This document shows positions 1-11,284 of a stretch of 64,000 nucleotides of DNA, piece by piece. This stretch comes from Pegea sp. RAD2-039 (Eukaryota > Chordata > Thaliacea > Salpida > Salpidae). The stretch covers positions 1,364,001 to 1,428,000 of the forward strand of contig JAQGEQ010000263.1 in assembly GCA_034620365.1 (NCBI GenBank), given 5' to 3'. The position numbers were made by a program, and so were the translations under genes. The number at the start of each line of letters is the position of its first letter. Position 1 is the first letter of the stretch. A model generated the notes under the pieces. It saw only the letters and a list, made by a program, of their open reading frames with translations, had not been told where the DNA came from and did no database searches.

Positions 1-1
1 A

Positions 2-100
2 TTCCCCTTCTACGTGGTCGTGAGAGATGTCAATGCACTTCCCGAAATTATGGGGGAGGCTCTAAGGCAGTGGTTTGAGCTTGTTACATCGACTGAGTGA
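2..100 (+). CDS. MDN1: Midasin-like C-terminus (partial, last exon)
   Basis: An open frame runs from the window edge to a TGA at 98-100 and encodes 32 residues, beginning with FPFYVVVRDVNALPE and ending with an LRQWFELV-type segment. From memory this matches the extreme C-terminus of midasin/Rea1, the giant AAA ATPase that strips assembly factors from pre-60S ribosomes through its MIDAS domain. Here that domain ends in a Phe-Pro-rich, ALRQWFE-type tail. Only the final exon is visible, so the call depends on a short stretch. Another VWA/MIDAS protein is the alternative. BOP1, another ribosome biogenesis gene, lies in the same window but far away, so no functional linkage is implied. Confidence 0.55.
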   Translation, partial: FPFYVVVRDVNALPEIMGEALRQWFELVTSTE

Positions 101-667
101 TCAGCATCCAGTTTTTTAGGATCAGATATTTTCTTTTAAATATTTTCTTTGTGTTTTTTGGAATAAATTTCGAAAATGTTATTTTTATTCAATTTTTTCT
201 TCAAGATGTATAGTTTAGTGATCTTGTTTTTATTGTGAGGAAGATCTATTGATCAAATATACAAACTCATTAAATGTTTTAAACAAAATTAAACACTTAA
301 AAAAATCCAAATTTTTTGCCATTTTTATAAAAATTATTCTTAAAATTATCTAAACAATTTTGAACTTAGATAGTAGACTTCTAAAAAAGAGTATCACGTG
401 ATCATTGATCATCACAGAGTATCACGTGATATATTGAGATTAAAACGTAAATGATGAATTAAAATTCTAAAAACATTATCAGTGAAATAAATGTAATCAT
501 CGAATCTATAACAGAATCACGATTTGATTTTAAGACCGCGTTATGAGAGATTGCACAAAAAGTCGCAATAAGTGCCCCACGCCCCATATTCTGGTTGTTT
601 TCTCGAAACTGCCAGCTACTGGTCATCAGTAGACTCCGCATCAAGCGAAAAATTTTTGAATTTAGAG
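101..667. other. Spacer between midasin 3' end and U1 gene
   Basis: AT-rich sequence holding the presumed midasin 3' UTR and the region downstream of the U1 gene. Two CACGTG-centred palindromes lie near 385-430. I see no coding exon. The overlapping open frames around 459-900 are accidental, because the strongest signal there is the U1 RNA. Confidence 0.5.
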
Positions 668-831
668 AGAGGGGCCTGCGCGAACGCATAGCCCCATGTA
701 AGAAATTGCACGGCCGAGTTATTCACATTTGGAACAATCGCAAGGGTCAATCTGATCGCAGTGCAATGAACAGACCTCGCCCTGGGCCAACGGTCTTCCT
801 GATCACCGTTCGACCTCCGTCAGGTAAGTAT
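668..831 (-). ncRNA. U1: U1 spliceosomal snRNA
   Basis: Read on the minus strand from 831, the sequence begins ATACTTACCTG, the invariant U1 5' end that pairs with 5' splice sites. It continues through a GATCA-type loop I (U1-70K site), the CCCAGGGCGAGG segment, an ATTGCAC loop II (U1A site), TGCGAT and CCAAATGTG elements of stem III, an AATTTCTTA Sm-type site, and a GC-rich terminal hairpin with GCGTTCGCGC. The length of about 164 nt equals the usual animal U1. The order and spacing of all elements fit the U1 secondary structure. The 3' end is placed to within a few bases. U1 defines 5' splice sites in the many introns of this genome. Confidence 0.96.
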
Positions 832-2329
832 GCTTTTAACAGCGATTTGTTGCTATTTATAAACTTCTTTAAGTTTTGTATTTGCGGGTTCAAATGACGT
901 CACTAAGCTTGTTGATTTTTAGTTTAATATATGAACAACTTTCTTTGACAAGTTATCAAATAGTTTGGCAGCCGATAGTATAATACAAAAATTTTTTTTA
1001 ATACTTTTACATATACTTAATTAGAATTTAAACTCGAAAAATTTATTTTTTATCTACATTTGTAAATAAAAACAAAATGACGGAATTAGCTTCATTTAAA
1101 GTTTTGAAATATTTTTGACTTTTAATCTTAACTTAGTTAACTGATTCAGAGCATAATTTGAATAAAAATTTAAAATTTATTTGCGAAAGTATGATTTATT
1201 TGATTATAAATCTTGTTTTTATGTATTTCTGTAGAATAATTATAACGTGGTTAGTGCCAATAAAAATTTTGATGTAGTAAATTAGAAGTTTTTTTTTTAG
1301 ATTTTAAAAATAGTTTCAAAGATTTTTATTGTTTCAGGTATCAAAAGTTGGTAATTATTTCGATTTTGATTTATTACGGTCGTGAAAACTCCAAAACTAA
1401 ATTTATTTTGATGAAATTATTTAACTTCTTAAAATGAAATATATAAAACTTTTAAAGAAATTTTACTAGGAAGAAAAAATAACTTTTGTATGATTAATCA
1501 TAAGTTAGTATAAAAAATTAAAAAATGATCAAATACATGATTCTCATGTAGAAGTTTGAATCAATTGATGAATCAGAAAGTTATTAATAACAAATTTAGG
1601 ATCTTTTTTATTTAAAAATATTTTTGAAACAACAAGAAATCAATTTGTGATCTTTACAATCTTCTTTCTAGGAACTTTCTATCTAACTCTTTCTACAAGT
1701 CAACAATTTTCTAATATTATTGTTTTTGAATCAAATTATTTTGGATAAACTATTAGAGAAAATTATTTAATATTTCATAAGCTACTAAAATTTCGAAGGT
1801 AGATTTTATTTTGATAAAATTGAAAATAAAAGTATTTATCTCAGTTAAATGTTGTTAAAAGTTTGAAAAAGTATTTGAATAGCTTTTCACATATTTAAAT
1901 TATAAAAAAAGTAAGCCAAATTATTGATATATTTGAAATGAAATTAAGTGTAAACGCAAAATTTAAAAAATTTGAATATTTAAATGAGCTTTATAGGAAG
2001 GTTTTAGAGTTTTCCATGATTACATAATACTTATTATGCTTTTATTATATCTTTTATAAGTTAGTTAAATGTATTTATTCAATATAGGTTACTCAAAGTT
2101 TGCTTTCTAATATAGTTTCTATTTTAATTCATAATATAAGTACAAACAAAATTAACTTAAATGTGAATTAAATTAAACTAGAAATAAAAAGAGTTTAAAA
2201 GACAAAAAAAATACTATCAGAAGTCAAAATGTTAGTTCAAATAAAGAATTAATAAAAAGAAATACTCAAAGAACCAGGAAAAAAATTCATAGACATACAG
2301 CCAACAAAAATGATTTTGAATCTTAAAGT
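832..2329. other. AT-rich spacer upstream of U1 and downstream of heparanase
   Basis: No exon-like sequence is visible. The part next to 832 should contain the U1 promoter (proximal sequence element), which I cannot recognise by eye. One TGACGTCA lies near 894. Confidence 0.4.
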
Positions 2330-4858
2330 TTAATTTAAACACTCAATAATTGTTGTATTTAAAACAAGAAAACCAAAACTATGTGGTGGTATTGAGACGC
2401 CGGAAGATACTTGAGATTTTGATAGAATAACAGGAAGTAGTTTTGGTAGAGTTGTATAGTCAACCATTTCAAGTATCACACCATTTAACTTCACTCCCCT
2501 GCAACATCAGTTTCAAGCAAACAACTTATCAATCAACAAACAACGGTTTTGTCACCTGCTTGTCAAGTTTGTTTGATTTGAACTTTCTAGTAAATACAAT
2601 TGCCCATCAACTTGAAGATTATTGCCTAACATTCGGATTTCTTGTTCAACTTCCGCTAGATTGATGAAGTAAACCACCAAATTACCTCTGAATCAATAAA
2701 TATTTCATCCATCATCACGTGACCAGCAGCAACTCACGTTAGATTCTTATGACAATGGCAATATGCTCTCATAAATTTGGTATCTCGAATTCTTTTGTCA
2801 CTTGAATACAAATCTGTTCGAAAGACTCTTCTTCCAACCAGCTTCTTGTACAAAAGAGTCAACCAATAATCCTGTTGAAGCAAGTTTAAGGCCAAAAGTA
2901 CAAAAAGCCATTTTATCAAACTTACTGGCCGGGGGTTGAACTGATTATCAATCAGCGAATATTTCCCCCAAAAAAAGGTCTGCCGGAAGATCAGTTCTAC
3001 TCCGGAAGCAGCAGCTAGTCCTAATTTGTCCAACCATCTACATCACATCGCTTAAAAACATCTTGAACTAGAGTGACGTCACAAACACTAACGGGAAGCC
3101 GTTTGCAAATGTGTCAGTGAGTCCTTCAGCTCCTCCTCCATAAGCGGAAGAAGTCTCAGTCATCCATAAAGGAGAAGTCCTTCGTCGCGATTCGATGCGC
3201 GCTTCTGAGGCGTGAGAGATCTGTGAACAACCGGAAGTTGTTGAAAATTGAAAGTGATGAAAACAACTGACGATACGCTTGAGTGAGTCGAGGAGATCAG
3301 GGTTTGTGAAGTTGGTAACAGAAGCAGTTCTCGCGCTTATGTAGTATTTGCATCAAATAGATCATGAAAATAAAAAGATTCGGAGGTTCTTGAGACTCAC
3401 TGATGGAATCCAATAGAGTCGGTCACGTGATTATCACTTTCTAAAAACCTTGAAGAAAAATGTTCAATTTGAAATTAAAGTTAATCTTTGAACCTCTCAA
3501 GAAACTTCTCGCTGTTCATCTTCTGCATCCGATTTGAGTCAGGACCAGCGATCTTTGAGTTTCTCCACCAGGAAGAACTATTAAGAAGATCTCTTAATAC
3601 AACAAAATCTTTTCCAATTTCTTCAGGTGATAACCGCTTGCCAAATTTGTGATGATAAGAGTTGGGCTCTGAAGAAGAAGAAGCACCTCAAAGACCTTTT
3701 AATGAAAATTATCATCTTCAACCGTTTCCTAGTTGCCAATCAACTTTATATATCCCTTCTGAATACTGAAGAAGTTGTTGCGCGTTACTCGAATTCCATC
3801 TATTATTGTGATCGCGAAGTAATAAGTTCAAACCAAATAATAACTTCCAATTAGTCTTCTCACAAAACTGGTTTAGTTTATTCCATTGTACATCTAGAAG
3901 TTTCATAAAATTAGAAATTAGAATGATAGAAGTTTGACTTTTCAACCTGTAAGAGTTATTGGTTTTAGAGCGCTTCTTAAACCATATATTTGTTTATTTA
4001 ATAAAAACTTTTCATTTAAAGCTTCAGCTGATTTGATAATCATTGATTTTCGGATCATATATTTTTCATTCTGTGTCTTCAAAACAAAGTCTGAAAATTT
4101 AATGAATTTAATTTATAAGAGAAATATGTTAAATCAAAAATGTATCTTTAATATTAATGAGTGTATATGAAATCCATACTAAATATATATTAAAAGTATA
4201 ATCAGAAATTATAAAGTTTTTTTTTATATTATACTCTGTTTTCAAATCATTACTAATTAAAGATTTTAATTATTGATATTAAATTGTGATTAAAAAGATA
4301 AAGTAATCACAAATCAATTGTAATCTTATATTTTCTAACTTGTATTCTCAAAATATAAAATAAATGACTACACACCTTGACTTGCTCTTTTAGAAGTCTT
4401 TTTAAACAGGATGCAATCTTGTTTAGTTCCTCCAACTCTTAAATGAACATTCCCAAGAGCTTTGGCTAAAGCTACAAATCTTGCATCGCTAAAAAATATA
4501 AAATAATTTTGAAAAAAAAATAATTTCTTTTTATACTATTTTAAAAAATGAAACAAATGCTGAAAGTAAATTCTAAGATCATCAATTCAAACTTACTTGA
4601 AAAGACGGATCAGATGATAATCAATCACTGAAGTATCCATTGTGCACGAAGGATAAGCCGGATGTGTCTCAAAAATTGCTTGTTCTGAGTCTACTGAAAT
4701 ATAAATCTACAAAAATTATTGATAACAACTTGTTAAGTAAAAACAAAAGAAAAACTCACAGGTGAAAGATCTTTTTTGTATAATCTTCCATAGACAACAA
4801 TTAAAACAGAAAAAACTGCTGAGATTGTAGCAACAAAAGCAACTTTCAACCAAACCAT
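2330..4858 (-). CDS. HPSE: Heparanase-like endo-beta-glucuronidase (GH79)
   Basis: Heparanase cleaves heparan sulfate chains in lysosomes and extracellular matrix. Thirteen exons join into about 545 residues, close to the 543 of human HPSE: 4760-4858, 4597-4706, 4376-4488, 3947-4090, 3723-3893, 3494-3668, a 36-nt exon near 3385-3420, 3093-3335, 2926-3037, 2738-2871, 2556-2687, 2330-2498. The boundary between exons 7 and 8 is uncertain. An N-terminal hydrophobic signal or anchor is followed by LRVGGTK, then FGLNLLLR and WNSSNAQ. The Asn-Glu acid/base motif has its Glu (about residue 213) split across an intron as G^AG. The nucleophile Glu is in TETSSAYGGGA near residue 343. LDKLGL, a DYWLTLLYKKLVG-type segment and the C-terminal beta domain follow. 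Both catalytic glutamates are present. HPSE2-type inactive paralogues would lack this pattern. Confidence 0.93.
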
Positions 4859-5813
4859 TTTTTAAACTTAAAATCTGTGAATGTCTGAAAGTTTGTGAAA
4901 AAGCAGGAAATCATAAAACGAAGGACTTTTTCTAAAAATAAATTCTCAAATAAATTATCGCAAAAAATTTCTGCATTAAATTATCATAGTTTTAAAAGTA
5001 TAAACGCTAGATTTTTATTTTTTAATAAACCTCTTATAAAATATTCTTATTTTCTAAGTTATCTCAGCTTACTAAACTATTTTATCTATAAAATGTGAGC
5101 TTCCTTTCAACCTTCATATGATTCTCAAGACATAAATTCTAATTAAATTGCTGATTTTAATAATTTTACAGAAGTTTTCTTTTCATAAAAAAATTTGAGT
5201 GTTTATTTCATTATTTTTTTAATATCAAGTTTGTGCAATATTGAAATTGAAATATTTAAGAGCCATTTTATTACCTATTAATTAAAACTGTTTGCAAATG
5301 AATGAAGTTCAGAAAATTATATATTTTTTCCTCAAGTTTTTCGGTGCAACAAACCCCATGACTTGTGTCTTGTTAAAAAAACAAATTTTTAATAAGAAAA
5401 ATACAAATACCTACAAATAAATACTACAAATGCTGTTGGTGCTGTTGCTAGGTTTATATCAACAAATAAATGTTTGTAACTTTGAATTTGTGTTAATAAG
5501 ATTTTATCCCAAAACACAAACGATTGACCTGCAAAGCAAAATTAATCTTTATGCTTTGTGCAAACTGATCATTTAAATGACTTTTTTCTGATTAACTTTT
5601 TCTGGATAGAGTATCTGAATTAGTTGGAAGATCATTACTTAAAAATACCCTGTTGATCAACATTTTCAAAAACGATTTGCGGTCCTAATGAAAACATTTT
5701 TCTTTTGAACAAAAATGATGAGCCTAAAAATTATGCCGACTCTATTGAAAATGTGTGAACAGGCATGCATGTATATATGCGGGTATTATGGATATCTAGT
5801 TAAGAATATTCGT
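4859..5813. other. AT-rich spacer 5' of heparanase
   Basis: Contains the presumed heparanase promoter. No conserved exon is visible, and the open frame near 4895-5098 has random-looking composition. Confidence 0.4.
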
Positions 5814-6185
5814 GCATATATGTACCAGGGCAGAAGTTATTGAAATCTAGTTGTTGCCCATACAACGAATGCACAGTAGGATTCCACTCTCCACACTAGC
5901 CAGTATATACAGCGGACTAGATGCAAGTGCGCCCGGCTAGCGTCGCAGGAGCTGCCAGAATGACAGTGACGAAGAGAGTGACACTAAGTACAGTGACGAA
6001 CTGCCTGTGGGGCTCCAACTCTGGCCTTTATTTTGAAGTTTTCCATCTCCCAGAAGTGTTGTCATTTTACCAAACTCACAAGGCCCTTCTACCCGGGTTT
6101 TTTCGAATTTTTCCTTGTCACTAATGTGTGTTTGCTGGGATCGAACCCGGGACCATCCGCTTGGTGAGCAGGTATGGGAACAGCT
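5814..6185 (-). repeat. tRNA-derived SINE, copy 1 (diverged)
   Basis: This stretch is visibly more GC-rich than its surroundings and aligns over its whole length with 52546-52905. Shared blocks include CAGGGCAGAA, GTAGGATTCCA, GCGCCCGGC, GTGACGAACT, GGGCTCCAACTC and AGAAGTGTT/GGAAGTGTT. The right end read on the minus strand contains GGGTTCGATCCCAG, a good RNA polymerase III B box, so the element is oriented leftward with a tRNA-related head at the right. The copies are only moderately similar, implying old insertions. Boundaries are approximate, and no clear target-site duplication is visible. Confidence 0.75.
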
Positions 6186-7541
6186 TTGTCACATAGATAG
6201 ACCCTAAACTAAATTAGAAATGAAACATTCGGTTATTTTAGAAAATTATAAATGCTTAGAAAAAAAGACAAATTCTTACCATATAAAGAGTTTGATTGCT
6301 AGACAAAAAAGAGAATACATGTAAAAGCAAATTCATCTCTTTGATTGGTATCTTTTTTGTTTCTTTGTCAATGTTACCTCACAGACTATTGGCCAATAAT
6401 TATTGTCTGTAGTAAACTTGGTTAGTAAGTATAATAATTGTTTGATAAAATTGTAATTATAAAAGGTTAACTTTAAGTAAAATATGAAAGTTAGCATAGT
6501 TTTTGAAATATTCTAAGGCCTTCTGTAAAATACTAAAGGGCCGTAAGAATGATGATTTATACTAACAGGATGGCATCTCTTATCTTAGTGACAAGGATTG
6601 GCTTGATGATTTGGGATTCTCGGTTAACATTACCATTGATCTTAAATGACTCCTTACAAAGAAGAAATCTCGCTGTGCCGCGAGGTATGTAGTGCAGTAT
6701 CTGCTTTCATTACAAAACTGTTTTATACAATTAACAGATAAAAATTTAACGGAACATAAATGTTAAAAAATTCAACACCGAAAGATTTAGACTTTTGACA
6801 AATTTAGACTTTTCTTATTTGTAGATCAAATTATTTATAATCAAAAAATTGAATTTCACTTAAAAAAGAAACACTATAAAATAAGTGTATAGTTTATTGG
6901 TTCTTATAAAAAAAACGCAAATATTTTATACAATTTTTGAGTGGAAGTTAACATTTGGTTCATTAATTCAGAAGCAGACATGAGATTATACCAGTCAAAA
7001 TATAAATTTTGTATAAAAAATGTCTTTGCTTTGCAACTTTTAATTATTGTAACAATTTTTGAAAATACTCTTATCAAAATTATTTTATTTTCTAAAACTA
7101 TATGAAAAAAATCATTTTATTTAAAGTTTTTTTAATTATTTTATTATTAGTCATTCACTAATATGGCTTAGACAGAAAAAGGTTTTGTCGAGTGATAGTT
7201 ACCTAACATTATCTTTATTTTATATTTCAATTTTCAGTGTTTTAATAGATAAATTAACCATTTATTTATTGTTGTAAAGACTTTATTTATTTTTTATTCT
7301 TCTCTACTGCAGTAAAAGATTTTTTTTTCTTAATTTCACATTATTAAAATATTTGTTTTGATTTACTATAATTATATTTTCAGAGATTTGCTTGTTTTAA
7401 AATGTTACTTTTTAGAAGATACTTTTATGTTTTATATATATTATAAAAAATTAAATATTTACTTTTATAAATCTTCCTATTTAATAAAGTAATTATTGTT
7501 TAGTCTTTAGATAAATTTTTGTATGATTAAAGATTCTTGAA
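6186..7541. other. Spacer upstream of PRPF3
   Basis: Mostly AT-rich. A slightly more GC-rich patch around 6535-6690 has no match I recognise. The PRPF3 promoter should lie toward 7500. Confidence 0.4.
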
Positions 7542-10500
7542 ATGGGTCTTGATGGTGTTGATGTAAAGTCTTGTGTAGTTGAGGCTATGCAAATTATTTT
7601 GGGTTATAATGATCATTCAACAATAAAAGCTGCTACAAAATGTATACAAAAAGATATGGATAGAAAATCAACAATTGGTATGTTTAAACATTTTGAATAT
7701 AATAAAAACTTTTAAACATTTTTATTTAATTTGTAAATTTAAATTATCATATTAAAATAAACATGAAAATCTTTATAATTTTTTTCAATGTTATTTTGAA
7801 AATAAAATATTTATATTGGTGGTCTATTAACTGAATGTATTTTATATTTTATAATTTTAAAAATATCTGAATTATAGATCTATTGTATATAAAAATATAT
7901 TTGATTATATCCATTTGTGCTATAAAAATTATTTTTTATTAATACAAATAAATAAAAGATTTATTTTTATATAAAATGAAAAATTTTCATATTTTTTTAT
8001 TTTTTTTATGTTTTTTTGCTTAAAATTGTGGATTTTCAGACCAAATGAGAAAAATTATTGATGGTTCAGCTCGGAAATTTGTAGATGAGATTTATGAACA
8101 AATTAAAAAGAAGAAAAAAAACAAAAGAAAAGTAACCACCAACATCAACAATTTAGTTTGTTAATTTGAATAACTTTTATGAAGGGAAGAGATAGTGATG
8201 AGGTTGCAAAGAAGACGAGAAGATTTGAAGAACCTTCAGAAGATGATCCCAAAGTTACAGATAAACAGGTTTCAAATTAACAATCTTCATATTTTTTGGT
8301 ATCTTCAAATGATTTTTACAGATCACAGCAATGATGGCTAGCGCTAAACAACAAATCGCGGAACGTCAGAAGAAGTTGGGACATGTAAAAGATGCAGGGA
8401 TACAAAAAAGATGTTTATTGACTTCTTCTTTATCTGCAGCCAAGACTCTATGATTCTGAGCGTTTAAAAGCTCAAAAAGCTGAGGAGTTGAAGCAACGGA
8501 TTCAAGCTCAGTTTTCTCGTTCTGATCTTCTTAACAAGATCACAACAGCCTCATATCAGATGATACCAAAAATTGATCCGAGGTGAATCACGTGATTTAA
8601 TCATAAATTTCGAATAGTTCTAATAATTAATTTCCTTTTCAGTAACATGATGCCAAAACCGCTTATTTTAGATGACCAGGGCCGGACTGTTGACTCTAAG
8701 GGACAGCTTTTACAAATTCCCAGTCGGGTTCCTACCTTGAAGGTAATTACAGAAATTAAAAATTGAAAATTTCTAAACTTTAATATCTTTCAGGCGAATA
8801 TTCGAGCCAAAAAACAAGAAGAATTCCGTCAGAAGCTACAAGAGAAGCCAGCAGCTCCAGCTCAGGAATCTGCTCCTGCTGGTAACAAGTACTTCGATTA
8901 TAGAGTTAAACAAGAAAGTCAAGCTCGCGGGAAACGACATTTCAAGTTCTATGAAAAAGGTCGTTTTGAAAAGATCGCTGAAAAGATGAGGAAGAAGGTG
9001 AGAAGGTCCTGCGGAAGATAATCTTTCGGAAGTTGATCTTTTATTTTAGTCGCTTTTAGATAAACTTCAATCGGATATTTCGCAAGCCGCTAAAAGAACT
9101 GGAATCCAACAAGCCTCAAAACTGGCTCTTATTGTTCCCAAACTAACAGATGTAGATGCTGATATTCCATTTATTGAATGGTGGGACTCATATGTTTATG
9201 ATATTAACGAGTAAGTACAAAATGGTCGTTTACGAAAATGGCCGGTATCAATATTTATCTTTAGAATAAACGGAGAAATCACAGTAAATAGTGAAGCTAT
9301 TACAAATTTGATCGAACATCCGATCCAAATTGAATCTCCTGGAGCAGGTGCTAGTGGTCAAAGTGTTCTTCAAACATTTCTCACTAAAAAAGAACGAAAA
9401 AAGATCCGAAGAATGAATCGTAGGGAAGCTTTGAAAGATGAACAAGAAAAGATCAGATTAGGATTGATACCTGCTCCGGAACCTAAAGTCAAACTGTCGA
9501 ATTTGATGAGAGTACTTGGCACTGAAGCTGTTCAGGACCCTACCAAGATGGAGCAATACGTTCGACGTCAAATGGAGAAGCGTAAAAGAGCTCATGAACA
9601 AGCTAATGCTGCACGGAAGTTGACTAAAGAAGAAAGAAAACAAAAAAGAATTAAAAAGTTGAAAGAAGATACTTCAAGAGTTGTTCATGTTTCGATTTAC
9701 AAGTAAGTCGTCGGTGACGTCATCGCTGTTCTTGTGACGTCATCATATTTTTCAGAGTTCGAACTTTGAGAGATCCTGCAAAGAAATTTAAAGTTGAGAA
9801 GAATAGTAAGCAACTCTACCTCACTGGATGTGCTCTTATGCATCCTAGCCTTAATTTGGTCGTCGTTGAAGGAGGTTGAGTGTGACGTCATTAGCTTCGT
9901 TACATGTAACGTCATTATGAGATTGTTGCAGGTCCAAAATCTCAACGAAAATTCAAACGATTGATGCTGAATAGAATTAAGTGGGAAGAAGATAAGAAAG
10001 GAAAACGGATTGAAGGTTGGTTGCTAGGCAACTGGTTGCTAAGCTGTTATTTGGTTGCTAAGTAATTGGTTACTAAGCGGTTAGTTGGTTGCTAAGCTGT
10101 TATTTGGTTGCTAAGTAATTGGTTACTAAGCGGTTAGTTGGTTGCTAGGCAACTGGTTACTAGGCTGTTTGATGGTTACTAGGCAACTGGTTGCTAAGCT
10201 ATTAGTTGGTTGCTAGGCAACTAGTTGCTAAGCCGTTATTTGGTTGCTAAGTAATTGGTTACTAAGCGGTTAGTTGGTTGCTAGGCAACTGGTTACTAGG
10301 TTGTTTGATGGTTACTAGGCAACTGGTTGCTAAGCTATTAGTTGGTTGCTAGGCAACTAGTTGCTAAGCCGTTATTTAATTGCTAAGTAATTGGTTACTA
10401 AGCGGTTAGTTGGTTGCTGGGCAACTGGTTGCTAAGCTGTTATTTGATTGCTAAGTAATTGGTTGCTAAGCTATTAGTTGGTTGCTAGGCAATTGGTTGC

Positions 10501-10737
10501 TAAGCTGTCTGATGGTTGGTAAGCTGGTTACTAGTGTAAGATATTGTTGCAGAGGATAGTAACGATGAAATTACCTGGTGCGAGGTTCTGTGGTGTGGAG
10601 AAACAAAAAAACGAAATTTCGGTGAATTGAACTGCAAACAAGTTGCAGATGATCAAGAAGCTCGCGAATTCTTTCTGAAGCATGATGTTGAGCAATATTG
10701 GGATTTAGCGAGAGCTCAAACCATCTTACAGGAGTAG
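7542..10737 (+). CDS. PRPF3: U4/U6 snRNP protein Prp3
   Basis: PRPF3 binds U4/U6 duplex RNA and stabilises the U4/U6.U5 tri-snRNP. Twelve exons join to about 602 residues (human 683): 7542-7677, 8040-8131, 8185-8268, 8322-8384, 8440-8582, 8643-8742, 8794-8997, 9050-9210, 9265-9702, 9756-9874, 9932-10015, 10553-10737. The N-terminal 70 residues form a PWI-like domain. The middle has [18 protein letters not shown] sequence. The Prp3 core includes the near-invariant [17 protein letters not shown] and ANAARKLT, and the C-terminal domain ends [10 protein letters not shown]. The start is the first ATG in frame with the PWI region. The last intron (10016-10552) is a tandem repeat. An AATAAA lies at 10793-10798. 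The gene converges on TEX11. Confidence 0.97.
10016..10552 (+). repeat. GGTTGCTA-type tandem array filling PRPF3 intron 11
   Basis: The intron starts GTTGGTTGCTAGGCAAC and is built of degenerate units of roughly 13-26 bp around GGTTGCTAAGC, GGTTACTAAGCGG and GGTTGCTAGGCAACT, in the sense orientation of PRPF3. Many units contain the perfect inverted repeat GTTGC-TAG-GCAAC, able to form short hairpins. Only the final 40 bp before the acceptor are free of repeat. Confidence 0.9.
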
Positions 10738-11284
10738 AACTATCCGCGGAAACCAACAATTTGTATAAAAGATTTATCTAAAATATTCGATGAATAAAAT
10801 TTGATTTAAAAATTTTCTTGTTTCATTTGATGAACATGTCTGAAGCAAATCATATCTAGTGATTGAACCTGAAGGTTTCAAACAAACTCTTAAAAATGTT
10901 TTCAATTCGTTGAGTGTTATTAAAGTTGTTGATGATCTGAGGACATATGAAAGATTAAGATGATCATAATGATGATGAATAATTGTAGATAGTAAGAGAT
11001 TGAAAGATTTAATATTCAGCTGATAGAGAAGATTTCCTAATAAGTGATCTTTAAAACTGTATCTTCTTAAGGTAAGGGACTTTATACGGAAGAGTTGAAC
11101 TCTCATTTGCGAGGGATGCATGTGATGTAGAACCAATTTTAAACAAATAAATTTAAATCTTAAATTCAATGAATAAAATTTTATTTGAATATTTTCTTAT
11201 TTTATTTGTTCAAAAAGAAAGAAGTCAATAAGAACAAAACTTGAATGACGTCATCAGCGACGATCTAATCTGGAAATGATGACG
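10738..11284. other. Convergent intergenic region PRPF3/TEX11
   Basis: Holds two similar polyadenylation-type segments (GATGAATAAAATTTGATTT near 10789 and CAATGAATAAAATTTTATTT near 11168), suggesting a local duplication. Between them both strands have open frames. The plus-strand one (about 10857-10955, after a CTAG acceptor-like site) looks more protein-like, but I cannot assign it to a gene. Confidence 0.35.

Noticed and set aside
459..897. Overlapping open frames on both strands
   Set aside because: They coincide with the U1 snRNA gene, which explains the high GC and lack of stops. The protein translations match nothing.
5921..6124. 67-codon open frame in a GC-richer block
   Set aside because: It lies within SINE copy 1. 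The frame is not conserved in copy 2.
9700..9760. TGACGTCA copies in PRPF3 introns as promoter CRE sites
   Set aside because: They lie deep in the gene body and are part of a window-wide excess of the octamer, so individual copies are not evidence of a promoter.
10774..11169. 131-codon minus-strand open frame between PRPF3 and TEX11
   Set aside because: Leu/Ser-rich low-information translation in a region of convergent 3' ends. TEX11 already ends at 11285 with a family-consistent C-terminus.
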